A stretch of DNA of 64,000 nucleotides, from NCBI RefSeq assembly GCF_050624435.1, contig NC_134545.1:86952063-87016062 (forward strand). The letters are read 5' to 3'. The notes below the pieces were generated by a model that was given only the letters and a program-made list of their open reading frames with translations, ran no database searches and was not told the DNA's origin. The position numbers and the translations under genes were made by a program. How positions within the stretch are numbered: position 1 is the first letter of the stretch; each line of letters starts with the position of its first letter. Below are positions 1 to 10,862 of the stretch, one piece after another. This stretch comes from Tenrec ecaudatus (Eukaryota; Chordata; Mammalia; Afrosoricida; Tenrecidae).

Positions 1-91
1 GCCGGCATAGCTGGGAGTCACAGCTCAGTAGGATTATGGTGTAGGGGTTAGAAACCAAATCAAAACCAACCAACCAACCAAAAAAACAAAA

Positions 92-285
92 CTAACAGAA
101 CTCATAGCTATCCAGTCGATTCCGACTCATGACGATCCTGTAAGGACAGGGTAAATTGCCTCTGTGAGTTTGAGACTGTAATTGTTTACAGGAGTATAAA
201 ACTCGTCTTCCTCCCGCGGAACGGGTGGTGGTTTCTAACTTTAGACCATATAGATCACAGCCACTATACCAACCGGGGCTCTAGA
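92..285 (-). repeat. AfroSINE, minus orientation
   Basis: Read on the minus strand this is a tRNA-derived SINE. The plus strand shows the reversed body: the GACTGTAA block, the run of bases normally reading TTTACAGGAG, and the reversed head ending in GGGGCTC at about 285. An A/C-rich stretch at 63-95 probably belongs to its 3' tail. It lies upstream of the GBF1 CpG region. Confidence 0.8.
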
Positions 286-660
286 AGGTAGAAAGGGGCA
301 GTAAGTCAGATGTGGATTGAGGGTCAGGACACAAGTTTACCCCTCGCGCTGGCATTAACTGGCTACGTGAATGCTAGCTTTCCAGCGCACTCTGCTCTGT
401 AAAACGAAGACATTAAGTCACATAGCCAAGGTTACTGCCATCTCGCATTTTTCCTATTTCGAGGGGAAAGGAATGGGGCAGAAGACGCAGACACAGTTGG
501 GATGCGGATCGACACACCCACGAAAAGCCAATTAGAACTCGCAGACCGGAAAGTGAAGGTGGGTGAAAAGAGGGCAAGAATGAAGACAGATCTCTGGATG
601 GCGGGAGCTCAGCACTATCTGGAATGAGCGATCCCTCAAGAGGCTTGGTCTCGGCTCACG
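286..660. other. Sequence 5' of the GBF1 promoter, no gene recognised
   Basis: Mixed-composition sequence between the distal SINE and the CpG-rich promoter. No repeat, exon or RNA gene was recognised. By mammalian synteny (known from other species, not seen here) PITX3 lies further upstream on the opposite strand. Confidence 0.5.
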
Positions 661-849
661 CGACTTTTGTATGGGTGTAAACGCTGGGAGTCAGCGGCCA
701 GCTCAGTCTCTCAAAAAGAACTCCGCCCTCCCCTGCAAATCGTAGTTTTCCTCCCCATAAGGCCTAGCACTCGGGGCCAAGCCGCACGCTGCAACCGAAC
801 CCGACCAAACTCCACCTCTCCAACCGCCCAGCACAGTTCATCATTTTTC

Positions 850-1026
850 ATTGGCTTTTCGAACTGTCAGTCAGGGAGTCCTCGTTTTCATTGGCTGTCC
901 CCTATCTACCTTTTGCTTTTCCTTGTAACCTCGCCTCTTTAAGAACGTCCCGCCTACCGAAGCCTACTTCCTTTCTCCTATTGGGTACGTGGAATGCCAC
1001 TTTTCAAGGCACCAAGCTATGATTGG
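850..1026. promoter_or_regulatory. Cluster of four inverted CCAAT (NF-Y) boxes
   Basis: ATTGG occurs at 850, 890, 980 and 1022; three are the extended ATTGGC form. Spacings of 40, 90 and 42 bases are close to whole numbers of helical turns. NF-Y binds this motif, and multiple copies are typical of TATA-less CpG promoters. Binding itself is inferred. Confidence 0.65.
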
Positions 1027-1099
1027 CTGTACTCGTCAGGTCTCGCGCAGTTACCAGGCAGCGGGCTAGACTGAGGCTAGTTACCACGTCAGTGAGCTG

Positions 1100-1328
1100 A
1101 CAGGGAAGGCAGCCGGCTCCACCGCCCGTCCCGACCGGCTTATTCCGGCTGGCTCTGCGATTCCACCCTGCCATCCGCGTCAACTTGCAGGAAACGTGCT
1201 GCTTCCCTTCGCCCACCTGCCAGCACAGCCGGGAGAGCCGCTCGGAGACGCGTCCGGTGCTCAGGCTGGACATGAGCAGCAGCTGCCGGTCCTGGGACTA
1301 GGCCCCGCCATTTTGGATCCGCTGACAG
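1100..1328 (+). other. GBF1: Probable GBF1 non-coding exon 1 (boundaries uncertain)
   Basis: Exon 2 begins only 10 bases before the start codon, so a 5' UTR exon must lie in the CpG region. The YY1-like GCCATTTTG at about 1306, a motif often found just after a start site, and a possible donor CAG|GTCAGC at 1329 suggest an exon ending at 1328. A stronger-looking donor CCAG|GTATAAG sits at 1452 and could be used instead. The 5' limit given is a guess; no transcript evidence is available here. Confidence 0.4.
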
Positions 1329-2425
1329 GTCAGCGAAGTCTCTCTCTAGAGTTCCAGTGCGGTGAAGGCCGGTTTGACATGGCCGTAGGGATTACGAGGG
1401 GAAGATTCTTCAGCTGGGCGACCTCGGGTGGGTGTAGGACTCTGAGGCCAGGTATAAGACGACGAGGAGGGATTGTGGTGGAAGGGAACTTGGAGGTGTG
1501 CAGGGGGCAAAGGTCAGGCCCCCGCCCCAGGAGAGGCGAGTCCGCTCGGACTTCAGGTCCCCGGTGGGGACCCGAAACCTGCGTTCCAGGCTTCACTGAC
1601 TTTTCTCTCAGCCCCTCTCCTCCGCAGCTTTCTGGGCCTTGAAAACCCCGGTCCCCGGTTTGCTGAGCACAAACCTAAGCAGCCTGGTAACTACACTTGG
1701 TAGATTGTGTCCAACATCCCGTTGTGCGGGATGGACGTTGAACCGAGTGCTACCTGCGCTCAGGTAGTGCGGAGGGCTGCGGCTAGCAGCTGGAGGGGCT
1801 GGCCTAGGGGAAGGCCCTCCTCTGATAGGGCAGCTCAGCATGTAAACACTGGACTTCAGAGCCTCTTCGTTCCTGTAGCCAATCGCTTACGGATACCGCT
1901 TCGGGGGCTATTTTGGTTGGCGTTACCCCAGGACCTCCTTTCACCCCCACCCCCCCGCGACTTTCTCTTCCCCTGACCTAAGGAGAGGAGGTTTAATCTC
2001 AAGGAAGCGGTTCTGTTACATTTGGCTGGAGAGCAGGGAAAGATTTGGTATCCTGGCTTATTGTTCTGAGGGGTGAAAAAGCGGCATGAAAGATGCCATG
2101 GGGCAATTTAAAAGTAGTAGGGTCAGGTCTCAGGTGAATGATGGGATTAGGACCCCAAAGAGTGTACTGCAGGTGGCCCTGTGATGACCTTTGATGACCG
2201 GTATGTTGTAAAGTTGCCCAGATCCTCCTAAGGGTAGCGTGCTTTTAGCAGTGAGAAATAGTATAGGTTGTGGTTTTGAGTGCACAACTTAGAGACTTGT
2301 ATGCTTTGAATGACTCCAGGCACACAAGGCACCACTCCAGGCCCCGTCGAAGACGCAAACAGAGGTGTCTGTTTGGGAATCATTCCGCTCATTGTATGCA
2401 GTTCTTAAAAGTGGGAGCATGCATG

Positions 2426-2520
2426 ATGAGGGGACTTTAAAAAGTTTGTGGGAAAATGCCATTATCTTTTCATTGCAAATCATGATCTTTTTCTGCCAAA
2501 CTTTTTGAAGCTCCCTTGTA
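2426..2520. mobile_element. Palindromic mariner-type MITE candidate
   Basis: Imperfect inverted repeat of about 95 bases. The left arm has AAAAAGTTTGTGGGAAAATG, and the right arm has CCAAACTTTTTGAAGCTCCC. The same layout recurs at 4370, 9949, 44816 and 63402. The structure (short, palindromic, AAAAAGTTTGTGG arms) matches small mariner derivatives; the exact family name is not assigned. Confidence 0.6.
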
Positions 2521-4369
2521 GGTTTAGTGACCTAGTTTGAGCATGACATTGGGCTAAATGCAGGCTCAACCTAACCCCCTTTAGGCATGGTGTACTTGGG
2601 ATTAGTTCTCATGTGTGATCAGAACTTGTGACCTACTTCTGGCCCTGACACTCAAGAACATTGCACTTTCGCATGATGAGGTAGTAATAAGAAGGATAAA
2701 AACCTTCTAGTGTCAAAAGAGGAAACTTTTCTAGGATTTCAGAGTGCCTGAATTCAGTTTCTTGCCACCTAAATGCCTCAAATTGTATGGGAGAGAAAGA
2801 TAGTGCTTATTATTTACATTTATAGCTTGAAAGTAAATGGATTGGAAATGGTATAGGAAATTAATTTCATTTTAACTCATTGATTCAAGTTGCAGAATTA
2901 CTCAAAAAGTAGTTGAAAGTGGTGAGCAAAGTGACATAGCCAGCCAGGAAGTTCTTAGGTTTGTTGGACTTGCCATGCCCACCTGAATGAACCATTGCCT
3001 TGTTGAGTTGAGGTGATGTTTTGCCTATTAGAAAGCTTAATCTTTGGGTGGATAATTTTATTTAGTCAGCTTCTTCTCCAGTGGACCTAGGGAGTGACAA
3101 CGGGAGCATAGCATTTTAAAATTATTATTATAAAGTCATTTTCTAGATAGAAATAATTCTTCATCCCTACTCCAGTCCCAAATCAGAAAATGTGCCTGTT
3201 CTTCAAGACTTGTAATTGGGCTTTTTAATGGTGACTGTAGACAGACAGCACCTTCCAATCTTGATAAGGGTATGCTCATTGCCACAGGGCAAACTCAGTA
3301 TATAGACATACCTACTCATGAGTAGTTGGACACTAATCTCAATTTCAGGTCACAGTTCTGAGACTTCTACTATTTTATTTCCCTGTGTTCCAGAAGACAG
3401 GATGACTGCCATTTTTAGGTATTAACTACATTGATAGTTGACGCTACGTTGACTAACTATGACAGCTAGGAAGAAAGAAGACACAGCTTCTGCTTTTGAG
3501 GAGACTTGCTGTATTTAGAGAGCGCTCGCCAAAAGGTTCCCCCTAACCTTTGTATGCCACTTATAACTGATTGATCACACTTCATCTCTGAGTTTCAGGG
3601 TGACTGATGGGAAAGACTCTCCTGTTGGGGAGCTTCCGTTCATGTATTTTGGCATTCTCAATTGCAGATGTTTAAGGCAAGAACACAGAGTACTGTAGTG
3701 TGCTGGTTTGGAGCCCCTATAGTAGTGGAAGTGATCGTGGAAATAATGATTTTGTTGCATTAATGTAAACCACGTGTGACAAACTCAAAAGCCTCTTGAG
3801 TAGCAGGCAGGTAATGTAAATGAATGAAATGGGCCAGGTAGAAATGCCTTAGAATCTAGTGGGGACTGAGGTAAGCTACAAGACCTGTGCTCTTACTTAA
3901 AGGAGACAGAAGCCTATTGTCATTGTTTAGGAATGTAGGCCTGGCTGCTGATCAGTTTTGCTGTTTGTTTGTTTTTCAGGAAAACTTGGAAATACAGATC
4001 ATTGTGTTTTTAACCTGTTGATAACTAGTTTTAAAATTATATATAAACATATATACTCATTTGTGTATATATATACACATACCTTTCACAGGTCAAGCAC
4101 AATGTGTCTGTTGACTGCTGCCTGAGAGCCATTGGATAGTGACCTCTGATGTATACAGATGAACAGGCCTTATGAGAATTAGTCACTATAATTCTCCATA
4201 TCAAATCACATAGGAGAGCTTTTTTCCTTTACCTTATTCTGACAACTGTTGCCATTTTACCTTAGGTGCTATGAGTATCAATTAAAACATGAGTGATGGA
4301 AGGTCTGCTTACTTTTTCATCTCCAACCTGGCAGGAGAGACCATTTTGGATATTTGTCAGTGACTCACC

Positions 4370-4453
4370 TTGTATGAGGGAGGGGGCTTGAAAAAATTCA
4401 ATGAAAAATGGAATTAAAAGAAAATGAAAAATTTCCAGGAATGTTTTGAAGCC
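4370..4453. mobile_element. Palindromic mariner-type MITE candidate
   Basis: Arms GGGGGCTTGAAAAAATTC and TTTTGAAGCCC flank an A-rich centre with GGAATTAAAAG. It is related to the copies at 2426, 9949, 44816 and 63402. Confidence 0.55.
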
Positions 4454-5306
4454 CTATCTATGTGGCTCTTGGGATAGTCTCAAAATCTCATAGAGGGAGG
4501 AGGTGACCTGGCAGGGCTGGAGGTACATTGGTTAGTCACCTGATCATCAGGTTTGGGAGGATTTTCTAGCTCGACCCTGCCAAGGCACCAGGTTTTCTCC
4601 TAGTTTGACTTTCTCTTACTTCCACCCTTTGAGTAAATTTCTTCAGCTCAGTAACTTGTTTAGTAGTTCACTAATTCTAAGTACCTCTCAAAACAAAACA
4701 ACATCATACATACACACAGAACTATGCTGTGTTCCTTGATTACTTCTGGAAAGAGCTACAGCTTTAATGCTTCTCTGGGTCATTCTAAGAATTGAGTGCC
4801 TATATGCCTCCGAATGGCCGGATAAGGGGCATCCATCCTGGTACTGCCACTCTCTCTCAAAAAGCCCATCAGAATTTTGGGGATGTGTTTAGCTGTACAA
4901 GGCACTATGGAAAAGGAAGAAAAAGCCGAGTCCTTGCCTTTGGATAACTTACTTTCTCCAAAGAATAAGATAAAAATTCCCCCACCATACCCCCCAAAAG
5001 CCAACTCAATTCAGTGCTATTGTGAGCCTATAGAACTGCCCCTTTGGGCTTCTGAGACTATAAATCTTAATGGGAGTGAAAAGTCTTGTCTTTCTCTCAC
5101 ATGTGGAGACTACAGGAAGATAGATTGAAAAATGGAAGCCTTATAATTTGACTGATGGGTAAAGGTGGGCTGTTTTTGTCTACAGGGTGGCACGTGTGGG
5201 GATATAGAAAGGTTTGCCTGCCTGGCTCAGTCATTGTCTTATGTAAAGTCACTGTAGTAGATGTGGGTGTGAATTGTACCACCATTGAAGAGGCTGTGCT
5301 GATGTT

Positions 5307-5510
5307 AAGATGAATTTAGTCATACTTACCTGGCAGGGGAGATACCATGATCACGAAGGTGGTTTTCCCAGCGCGAGGCTTATCCGTTGCACTCCGATGT
5401 GCTGACCCCTGCCATTTCCCCAATGTGGGAAACTCGACTGCATAATTTGCGATAGTGGGACACTGTGTTCGTACTCTTTCCCCCACTCTTCAAAAAGATG
5501 AATTTAGTCA
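5307..5510 (+). pseudogene. U1 snRNA retrocopy with perfect target-site duplications
   Basis: The body at 5322-5485 is a near full-length U1 small nuclear RNA. It starts with the 5'-splice-site recognition stretch ATACTTACCTGGCAGGGG, continues through the stem-loop I region with GATCACGAAGG, and ends near CTTTCCCCC. Differences from known U1 include CCAGCGCG for CCAGGGCG, a missing G in ACTCCGATGTG, and a changed Sm-site region (AATTTGCGATAG). A perfect 16-base direct repeat AAGATGAATTTAGTCA stands at 5307-5322 and 5495-5510, with a short A-rich tail before the second copy. The TTAAGA insertion context fits L1 endonuclease. No proximal U1 promoter element was recognised, so this is a non-functional L1-mobilised copy. 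Confidence 0.95.
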
Positions 5511-5678
5511 TTTATTAAGAATTTATTGATTCCCTCTCCCTGCTGCCCTCACCTTACAAGTATTGGGCATTGAGTGTCTCTTTTTCTGACATGCTCATAA
5601 ACTCATGAGGGAGAGAGACTAAATAAATAGAAATCAGTATCATTTGTGTTTAAATACATCTATGTACCAAGAAAAAGG

Positions 5679-5888
5679 AGTCCTGGTGTCATATTGGTTA
5701 CATGTTGAACTGCTAATCGCAAGGTAAGCAGTTCAAAACCGCTACCTGCTCTGTGAGATAAAGACAAGGCTCTCAACTTCCATAGATAATTAATCTCAGA
5801 AACACACAGGGGCAGTTCTGCTTTGCCCTATAGGGTCATTATGAGTTGGAATCGACTTGATGGTAGTGAATTTTGAGTTTTGGGTTTA
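5679..5888 (+). repeat. AfroSINE, full length
   Basis: The tRNA-like head starts GGAGTCCTGG. A B-box-like CAGTTCAAAACC, the middle block ATCTCAGAAAC, and the 3' block GTCATTATGAGTTGGAATCG are present, with a tail of GTGAATTTTGAG. These blocks define the AfroSINE copies throughout the window. Confidence 0.9.
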
Positions 5889-5984
5889 TGTACCAAGTGT
5901 GGAGGGGTACCAAAAAAGAGGTTCTAATGTTCTCTGGGGATTGGGGATGTGGATTAACTAGGGTGGACATCACAGAACAGAAAT

Positions 5985-6215
5985 AATAACAGTTAACATT
6001 TCTTAGATTTTACTGTGTCGGGTGCTGTGTTAGATGCTTTACAGCAAAGCTATGAGGAGATATTAGAATTTCCATTTTACATTGCAGAACTGTATAAACT
6101 GAGGCTCAGAGAAGCTAAGACACTACTAGGGTAAGATTCACATAGGTAACAGGACTGAAACATGAGTCTGTCTTGACTCTGAGGCACGTGCTTGTTACTA
6201 TTATACTATTCTTAC
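5985..6215 (-). repeat. MIR element, minus orientation
   Basis: Contains the reversed MIR core, including AAACTGAGGCTCAGAGAAG at about 6095-6115, preceded by TTTCCATTTTACA. MIR is a mammal-wide ancient SINE; this copy is diverged. Confidence 0.75.
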
Positions 6216-6639
6216 CCTTGAATTGACTTTTGGATAGAATATGGGTTCACCAGATAGATGAAAGTATGGAAAAACATTTAAGACCAAAGGGAACAGTATG
6301 TGTAAAGGCAAAGGGGCAGCAAAGACCATAACTTTAAAAACATGGAACTTTTTCCTTTAAAAAATAATTTATTATTAATTGGGAATTAATACATATATTC
6401 TTCCATAGTTCAATCACATCAAGCAGAATTGTACAATAGCGACCACATTCAGTTCCCAAACATTCTTTTTCTTCCAAGAAGGAACTTTTTATGTCTATTT
6501 TATACATACAAATGTATATATATACATGTACAGCAACCCCCACCCAGCTGATCAAACAGAACATCACCCACACTGAGACCATACACCTTTTTCTGTTAGT
6601 GTCCCTCTGTCCCTGCATTAAGCACTTTTTGGAATTTTA

Positions 6640-7215
6640 ATGAATTTCTTTGGGTTGTAATGCTAAAAGTGGAATTGTTAGGATATAAGATAAAATTCGA
6701 CTTTGCAAGAAACTTAGTAGAACCAAATTGTATCACTTTAAATATTCATCAGTCACTTGATCTACTTTCTACCAACTCAGTATTGTCAGATTTTAATAAT
6801 TCATTATTTCAGAGATGTAAAGTAGTTTTATCTCATTATAACCTTATCTTATAATTTCCCTGATTATTAATGAAGCTAATGTTTTCATGTACCATATATA
6901 CTCAAGTACAAGCTGACCCCAATATCAGTCGAAGCACCTAATTTTATCACAAAAATTGCATTAAGATGTGCTGAAAAACTCAACTTATACAAAGTATATA
7001 CGGTATTTATTTCCTCTTCTGTGAAATGCTTATCATAACAAATTTTTTGTTTTATTTTCACTTTATGTCTACTTTTTATACACTTGTTAACAACTATTTT
7101 ATATTCTGGATATTGTGTCTTTATTAGTTATCTGTTCTACAAATACTTTCTTTGAGTTTGAATTATCTTTTATGATGTCCTTTGAGTTAGTCTTTAGTTT
7201 TAATTGGCTGGATTT
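6640..7215 (-). repeat. Old L1 ORF2 fragment split by a MITE
   Basis: The plus strand shows the reversed L1 ORF2/3' pattern, for example AAAAGTGGAATTGTTAGGA at about 6665 and, on the far side of the 6892-7003 element, TTTCCTCTTCTGTGAAATG. The two halves join at the TA target of the MITE. The copy is decayed, with no open frame. Confidence 0.65.
6890..7005. mobile_element. Pogo-like Tc1/mariner MITE with TA duplication
   Basis: The element at 6892-7003 has ends CCATATATACTC and AGTATATACGG, which are inverted repeats of one another, and each is flanked by the dinucleotide TA (6890-6891, 7004-7005). It interrupts an old L1 fragment. The internal sequence (ACAAGCTGACC, GCACCTAATTTTATC) matches the left part of the larger copy at 54285, so it is an internally deleted derivative. 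Confidence 0.75.
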
Positions 7216-8355
7216 ACCAATCTTTTTATGTTATGGTTTATACTGTTTGCTGCCTCTTTAGTAGTCTGCGCCTATTCTGAGGGCATAAAAATATTCTCAA
7301 ATATTCTAAAAGTTTTCACAATTTGCTTTTTTTACATATAATACAATCTTTTCTATATATAATCTATTTGATATTGCTTTTTGGTATTCCATGGTGTAGG
7401 GAAAATTAGCTGTTTCTTTTTTCTGTTTTTGTTTGGTGCTTTGGGCAGTTGCCAGTTTATATAATGACTCTCTCTTTGGAACATGTTGGGGGTCCTACAG
7501 AGTTAAAATGCTTTCAAAAGGTAGACATTGAGAGAAGTCCAGACCTGTTTGTCTGACTAGGGATTTTAGTTGGTATGTATCTGATTATTATTTCTGATAC
7601 AAGATAAACCTTACGTTTTTTTCTACCACATTTATCTGAGATCTTTACAGGCCTTTTGTGATTTATAACAGGGGTTCTCAACCACTGGCTCTCAGGCAGC
7701 AAGTGTGTTTATGAGAGCTTCTTCCATTTGAAGCCCTATGGCAGATTCTGTTGGGACATTTTTCTGCATAAGGAAACTATGCTTAGTCCTTGAAAATGAT
7801 TCCTCTTCATTCCTTGGATGTTTTATTTATTTATTTTTTTATGAAGAATCTTAAGACGGTGCCTTTTGCGTAGGTCTGTGCTGATTCAGTACGTCCGTTT
7901 TGCTGCCCTGATGAATTTTGATGTTAGGTTGAATGGTCTACTTACATCAGTTAGAACGCCAGTTCAAATGCTTCTCCTTCAGGAAGTCTTCCAAAGGACC
8001 TGCAAATCCAGTTAGATCTCAGTCTGTCCCAATGGCACTTTTGTGGTGTAGCAGTTTTGTTTTTTAACTTGTTACTGTGCTTTTTAGAGCCAGGCTTTCT
8101 TTGGTTCAGTGTGAGATTGCTGGTGAGGCTGTTACTTGTAAGCAGGGTTTTCTCTTACTGGTTGGGGGTCGGGGTGGGGGTTCAGCGAGTGAGAGGTGGG
8201 CCTTGGGGCGAGATTTAGCTTAAGTGGTAGGACCTGCTGTCTTTGAGTAGCCAGTGTTGTTATGGTTTTTGTATGAGTGCATTCTTTTTCATTCTCAATT
8301 CATTGAAAGAAATGAAATATTCTTAATTTGTAGTGTTTTCTTGAATCTTGTTTTT
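7216..8355. other. Intron 1, no feature recognised
   Basis: AT-rich and partly T-rich sequence. A short GGGGTTCTCAACCACTGG near 7672 recalls hAT element ends but has no partner. Nothing else recognised. Confidence 0.4.
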
Positions 8356-8359
8356 TTAA

Positions 8360-8466
8360 ATCAATTTTGAGGGGGCTGGTGCAGCTCTTATCACCATCCA
8401 TCCATCCATCCATCCATCGTGTCCAGCACATTTGTACATTTGTTGCCATCCTCATCAGAACATCTT
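8360..8466 (-). repeat. L1 3'-end fragment, minus
   Basis: A reversed L1 3' UTR end: GGGGGCTGGTGCAGCTCTT, a short (ATCC)n expansion at 8396-8418, then CACATTTGTACATTTGTTG. The same 3' end recurs many times in the window. Confidence 0.75.
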
Positions 8467-9340
8467 TTACACAGTGATGATTGCTCACCACTTCTTTTTA
8501 GCTTTCTCATTCTTTTCCTAAGTAAACTTGATCCACCCTAGCCAATCTGAACTAATCATGATCCCCTAAGTACATACTTAATTTTCCTACTTCAAAGCTT
8601 TTACTCTGAATTTTTGACAATTTTACATTCCTTCCTTGAATTTTAACTTGTGAATCCTATCTTCCAGGGCTCTCCTTCAGACGTAATTTCCACTGCTTCA
8701 CTCCTGGAAGTTTGTGTACAAACCTCTCATGTATTGGAAATATTTATAAGTTTATATACATATGCACATATTTTATCTCATCTCATAGATGATAAATTCC
8801 TATGCATAGGTAGAGACAACTCCTTGGTTGTGTGCCCTGCACTGTGCTTCTTTTTGTTAGTTGCTATTGAGGAGGGTGTGACTCTTGACAACCTTACATA
8901 TAACAGAATGAAACATATGACAGGTAGAATGTTGCCAGGTCCTGTGCCATCTTCCTAAGATTGTTTGCATGTTTGAATTCACTGTTGTAGCTATTATAAA
9001 GCACCTTCCAACCTAGGGGCCATCTTCCAGCACTGTATCAGATAATATTCTATTGTAACCCATAGAGTTGTAATTGGCTCACTTTTTAGTGTGTCTTAGT
9101 CTGGAAAGCTCCCCGGAAGCCTGGCCACCACCAGTCACCCGGTTAGTTTTTGAAATATTAATGGCATAGCTTCCAGCACCACAGTTCCATGCAAGTCATT
9201 TTACTTTAACAAACTGACCGAAGGGTTACAGGCATTTTAGTTAGCATGTGCAAAGTCATGTCTGACTGACTGAAGTAGACGCTAGTTAGCATTGGTTACT
9301 GTTCTTAATCATTTATGTGGACTGCAAGAGTAGTAAGTAC
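8467..9340. other. Intron 1, no feature recognised
   Basis: Unique-looking sequence. A 102-codon frame at 8650-8958 has no recognisable domain and no splice or start context to support it. Confidence 0.4.
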
Positions 9341-9600
9341 TTTTTTTTAATTGAACGTTGTGTTTTGGGTGAAAGTTTACCTAGCAAAGTGGTGTCCCAC
9401 TCAGTAATTCATAGATCGATCGCGGCATTGGTTGCTCTCCTCACTGTGCCGCAGCACTCTGGGTCTCTCCCCTGCCATTCTCAGTGCCATGGCTCCAGTT
9501 TCCCTGCCACTCTTTGACTTCTCATCTTTCCTTTTGGCTAAACGTTTCCTATTCGGTCTCATGTAAATGCTTGTTCTAAGGAGCACATTCCTCAAAGGTG
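9341..9600 (-). repeat. Possible older afrotherian L1 3' UTR, minus
   Basis: TGTTTTGGGTGAAAGTTTAC near 9360, followed by CACTGTGCCGCAGCACTCT, resembles the reversed 3' UTR of an older L1 subfamily. A similar start occurs at 35829. Assignment rests on recollection of afrotherian repeats and is tentative. Confidence 0.4.
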
Positions 9601-9948
9601 TTAGTGTTTATTTTAGAGGTGAATCTATTATTTGGCTGGAGGAAGGCCTCTGGAAATGGCTTCAGTTCCAGGTTACAAGGGTGCCTGAGTGTGATAATGC
9701 AGAAGAATACATTAATATGATAACAGGTATATAAAGTATAAAAACAAAACAAAAAATACTACATATGGTTTAACGATATATGTCAATGGAGTAAAAGTAT
9801 AAAGCAACATAGGTGTTTAATAACCATCAGATTTAGGGTTGCAGGACCTATGAATGAAACGGAGGGAGGACATGTTGGGAAGGCACACAAAGCTTCAGTT
9901 GGCCTAGTCTTAATTTGGGTATGTGTACTATCCTCTATAAGCAAGGGC

Positions 9949-10040
9949 ATCAAAAAATTTGTGGAAAAATAGAACTAAAAAATAATAGAAAATTTTTTAA
10001 AAGTAGAAAATTTTCATGAACTTTTTGAAGCCCCCAAATA
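9949..10040. mobile_element. Palindromic mariner-type MITE candidate
   Basis: Left arm CATCAAAAAATTTGTGGAAA and right arm ATGAACTTTTTGAAGCCCCC are inverted relatives around an A-rich centre. Same family as 2426, 4370, 44816 and 63402. Confidence 0.65.
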
Positions 10041-10148
10041 TAAAGGGTAACAAAGCAGTACCCAGATACTCTCCCTAACATAGCTTCCTCTGTTTCATCA
10101 CTAAATTTGATGATTGTTAAGCCTTTTTAAGCCCCTTCATATCTTACC

Positions 10149-10339
10149 AAGGAGTCCTGGTAGCCCTGCGGTTTAGGTATTGGGCTATTAACTGCAAGGT
10201 CAGTGGCTCAAACCCATTATCTGCTCTTTAGGAGCAAGAAAAGCCTGTCTGCTCCTTTTAAGGATTTATAGTCTCGGAAAACCTATATAGGATAACTATG
10301 AGTCAGAATCAAGTCAGTCACAGTGTGTTGGTTTGGCAT
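10149..10339 (+). repeat. AfroSINE
   Basis: Head GGAGTCCTGGTAGC, B-box-like GGCTCAAACCC, middle TTTATAGTCTCGGAAA, and 3' block AACTATGAGTCAGAATC. Confidence 0.85.
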
Positions 10340-10523
10340 ATATTACATATTTAAAAAATAAAAGTCTAGTCTCTTCTATAGGATGGGTTGGTTGCTTTTA
10401 CATAATTCTATAGTATATACCACTCATGCAGTTTTGTTTCTACTCTACAATATATGTGAGAATTCTTTCTATATGCTACTTGTTTTGTTTCCTCAGCACT
10501 TTGGAAAATGTCTATCACACTAG

Positions 10524-10718
10524 TTACTAGTTACCATTGAGTTGATGGGACTCCTGATGACTCCATGGATGCAAAGTAGAGCTTCATAGGGTTTTCAAGG
10601 GTGTGACATTTTGAAATAGATCGCCAGGTCTTTCTTCCAAAGCACCATCGGGTAGCTTTGAACTGCCAACATTTTGCTTCATAATCAAGCACTTAACCAG
10701 TTACAACCTGGGGCTCCT
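10524..10718 (-). repeat. AfroSINE variant, minus
   Basis: Reversed copy of the older variant in which the middle reads AGGGTTTTCAAGGG. The head end GGGGCTCC is at about 10710-10717. Confidence 0.75.
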
Positions 10719-10740
10719 GCCTTGCATAAAAAACAAAACA

Positions 10741-10862
10741 ACAAACTCACTACCATCAAGTCAATTTTGATAGTGACCCCATAGGACAGAGTAGAACTAC
10801 TTCTTTGGGTTTCTGAGGCTGTAAATCTTTACAGGTGCAGAAAGCCTCATCTTTCTCCTGCC
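10741..10862 (-). repeat. AfroSINE, truncated, minus
   Basis: Reversed 3' half: CCATCAAGTCAATTTTGA, CCCCATAGGACAGAGTAGAA, GAGGCTGTAAATCTTTACAG, then CTTTCTCCTGCC. The tRNA head is missing. Confidence 0.8.

Larger units (their letters stand above)
661..1990 (+). promoter_or_regulatory. GBF1: CpG-rich TATA-less promoter region of GBF1
   Basis: GC and CpG content rise sharply here compared with the AT-rich intron downstream, and no interspersed repeat interrupts the block. Four inverted CCAAT boxes (ATTGG) stand at 850-854, 890-894, 980-984 and 1022-1026, followed by a YY1-like GCCATTTTG at about 1306-1315. No TATA box is evident near the likely start. The first coding exon downstream encodes the GBF1 N-terminus on the plus strand, so this is most simply the GBF1 promoter. 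A divergent transcript cannot be excluded. Small reading frames here are GC-driven chance frames. Confidence 0.8.
1991..5306. other. Intron 1 of GBF1, mostly unique sequence
   Basis: AT-rich intronic sequence. Apart from two palindromic mariner-type MITE candidates (2426-2520 and 4370-4453) and an AT-rich simple tract at 4036-4080, nothing was recognised. Short reading frames here have no protein-like features. Confidence 0.6.

Noticed and set aside
1196-1642. 148-codon frame in the CpG region
   Set aside because: GC-rich chance frame across the inferred exon 1 and intron start; no similarity recognised and crosses candidate donor sites.
5321-5486. Functional U1 snRNA gene
   Set aside because: Flanking 16-base duplications, an A-rich tail, and changes in the Sm-site region show a retrocopy.
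8396-8418. Independent (ATCC)n microsatellite locus
   Set aside because: It is a small expansion inside an L1 3' end, not a separate feature.
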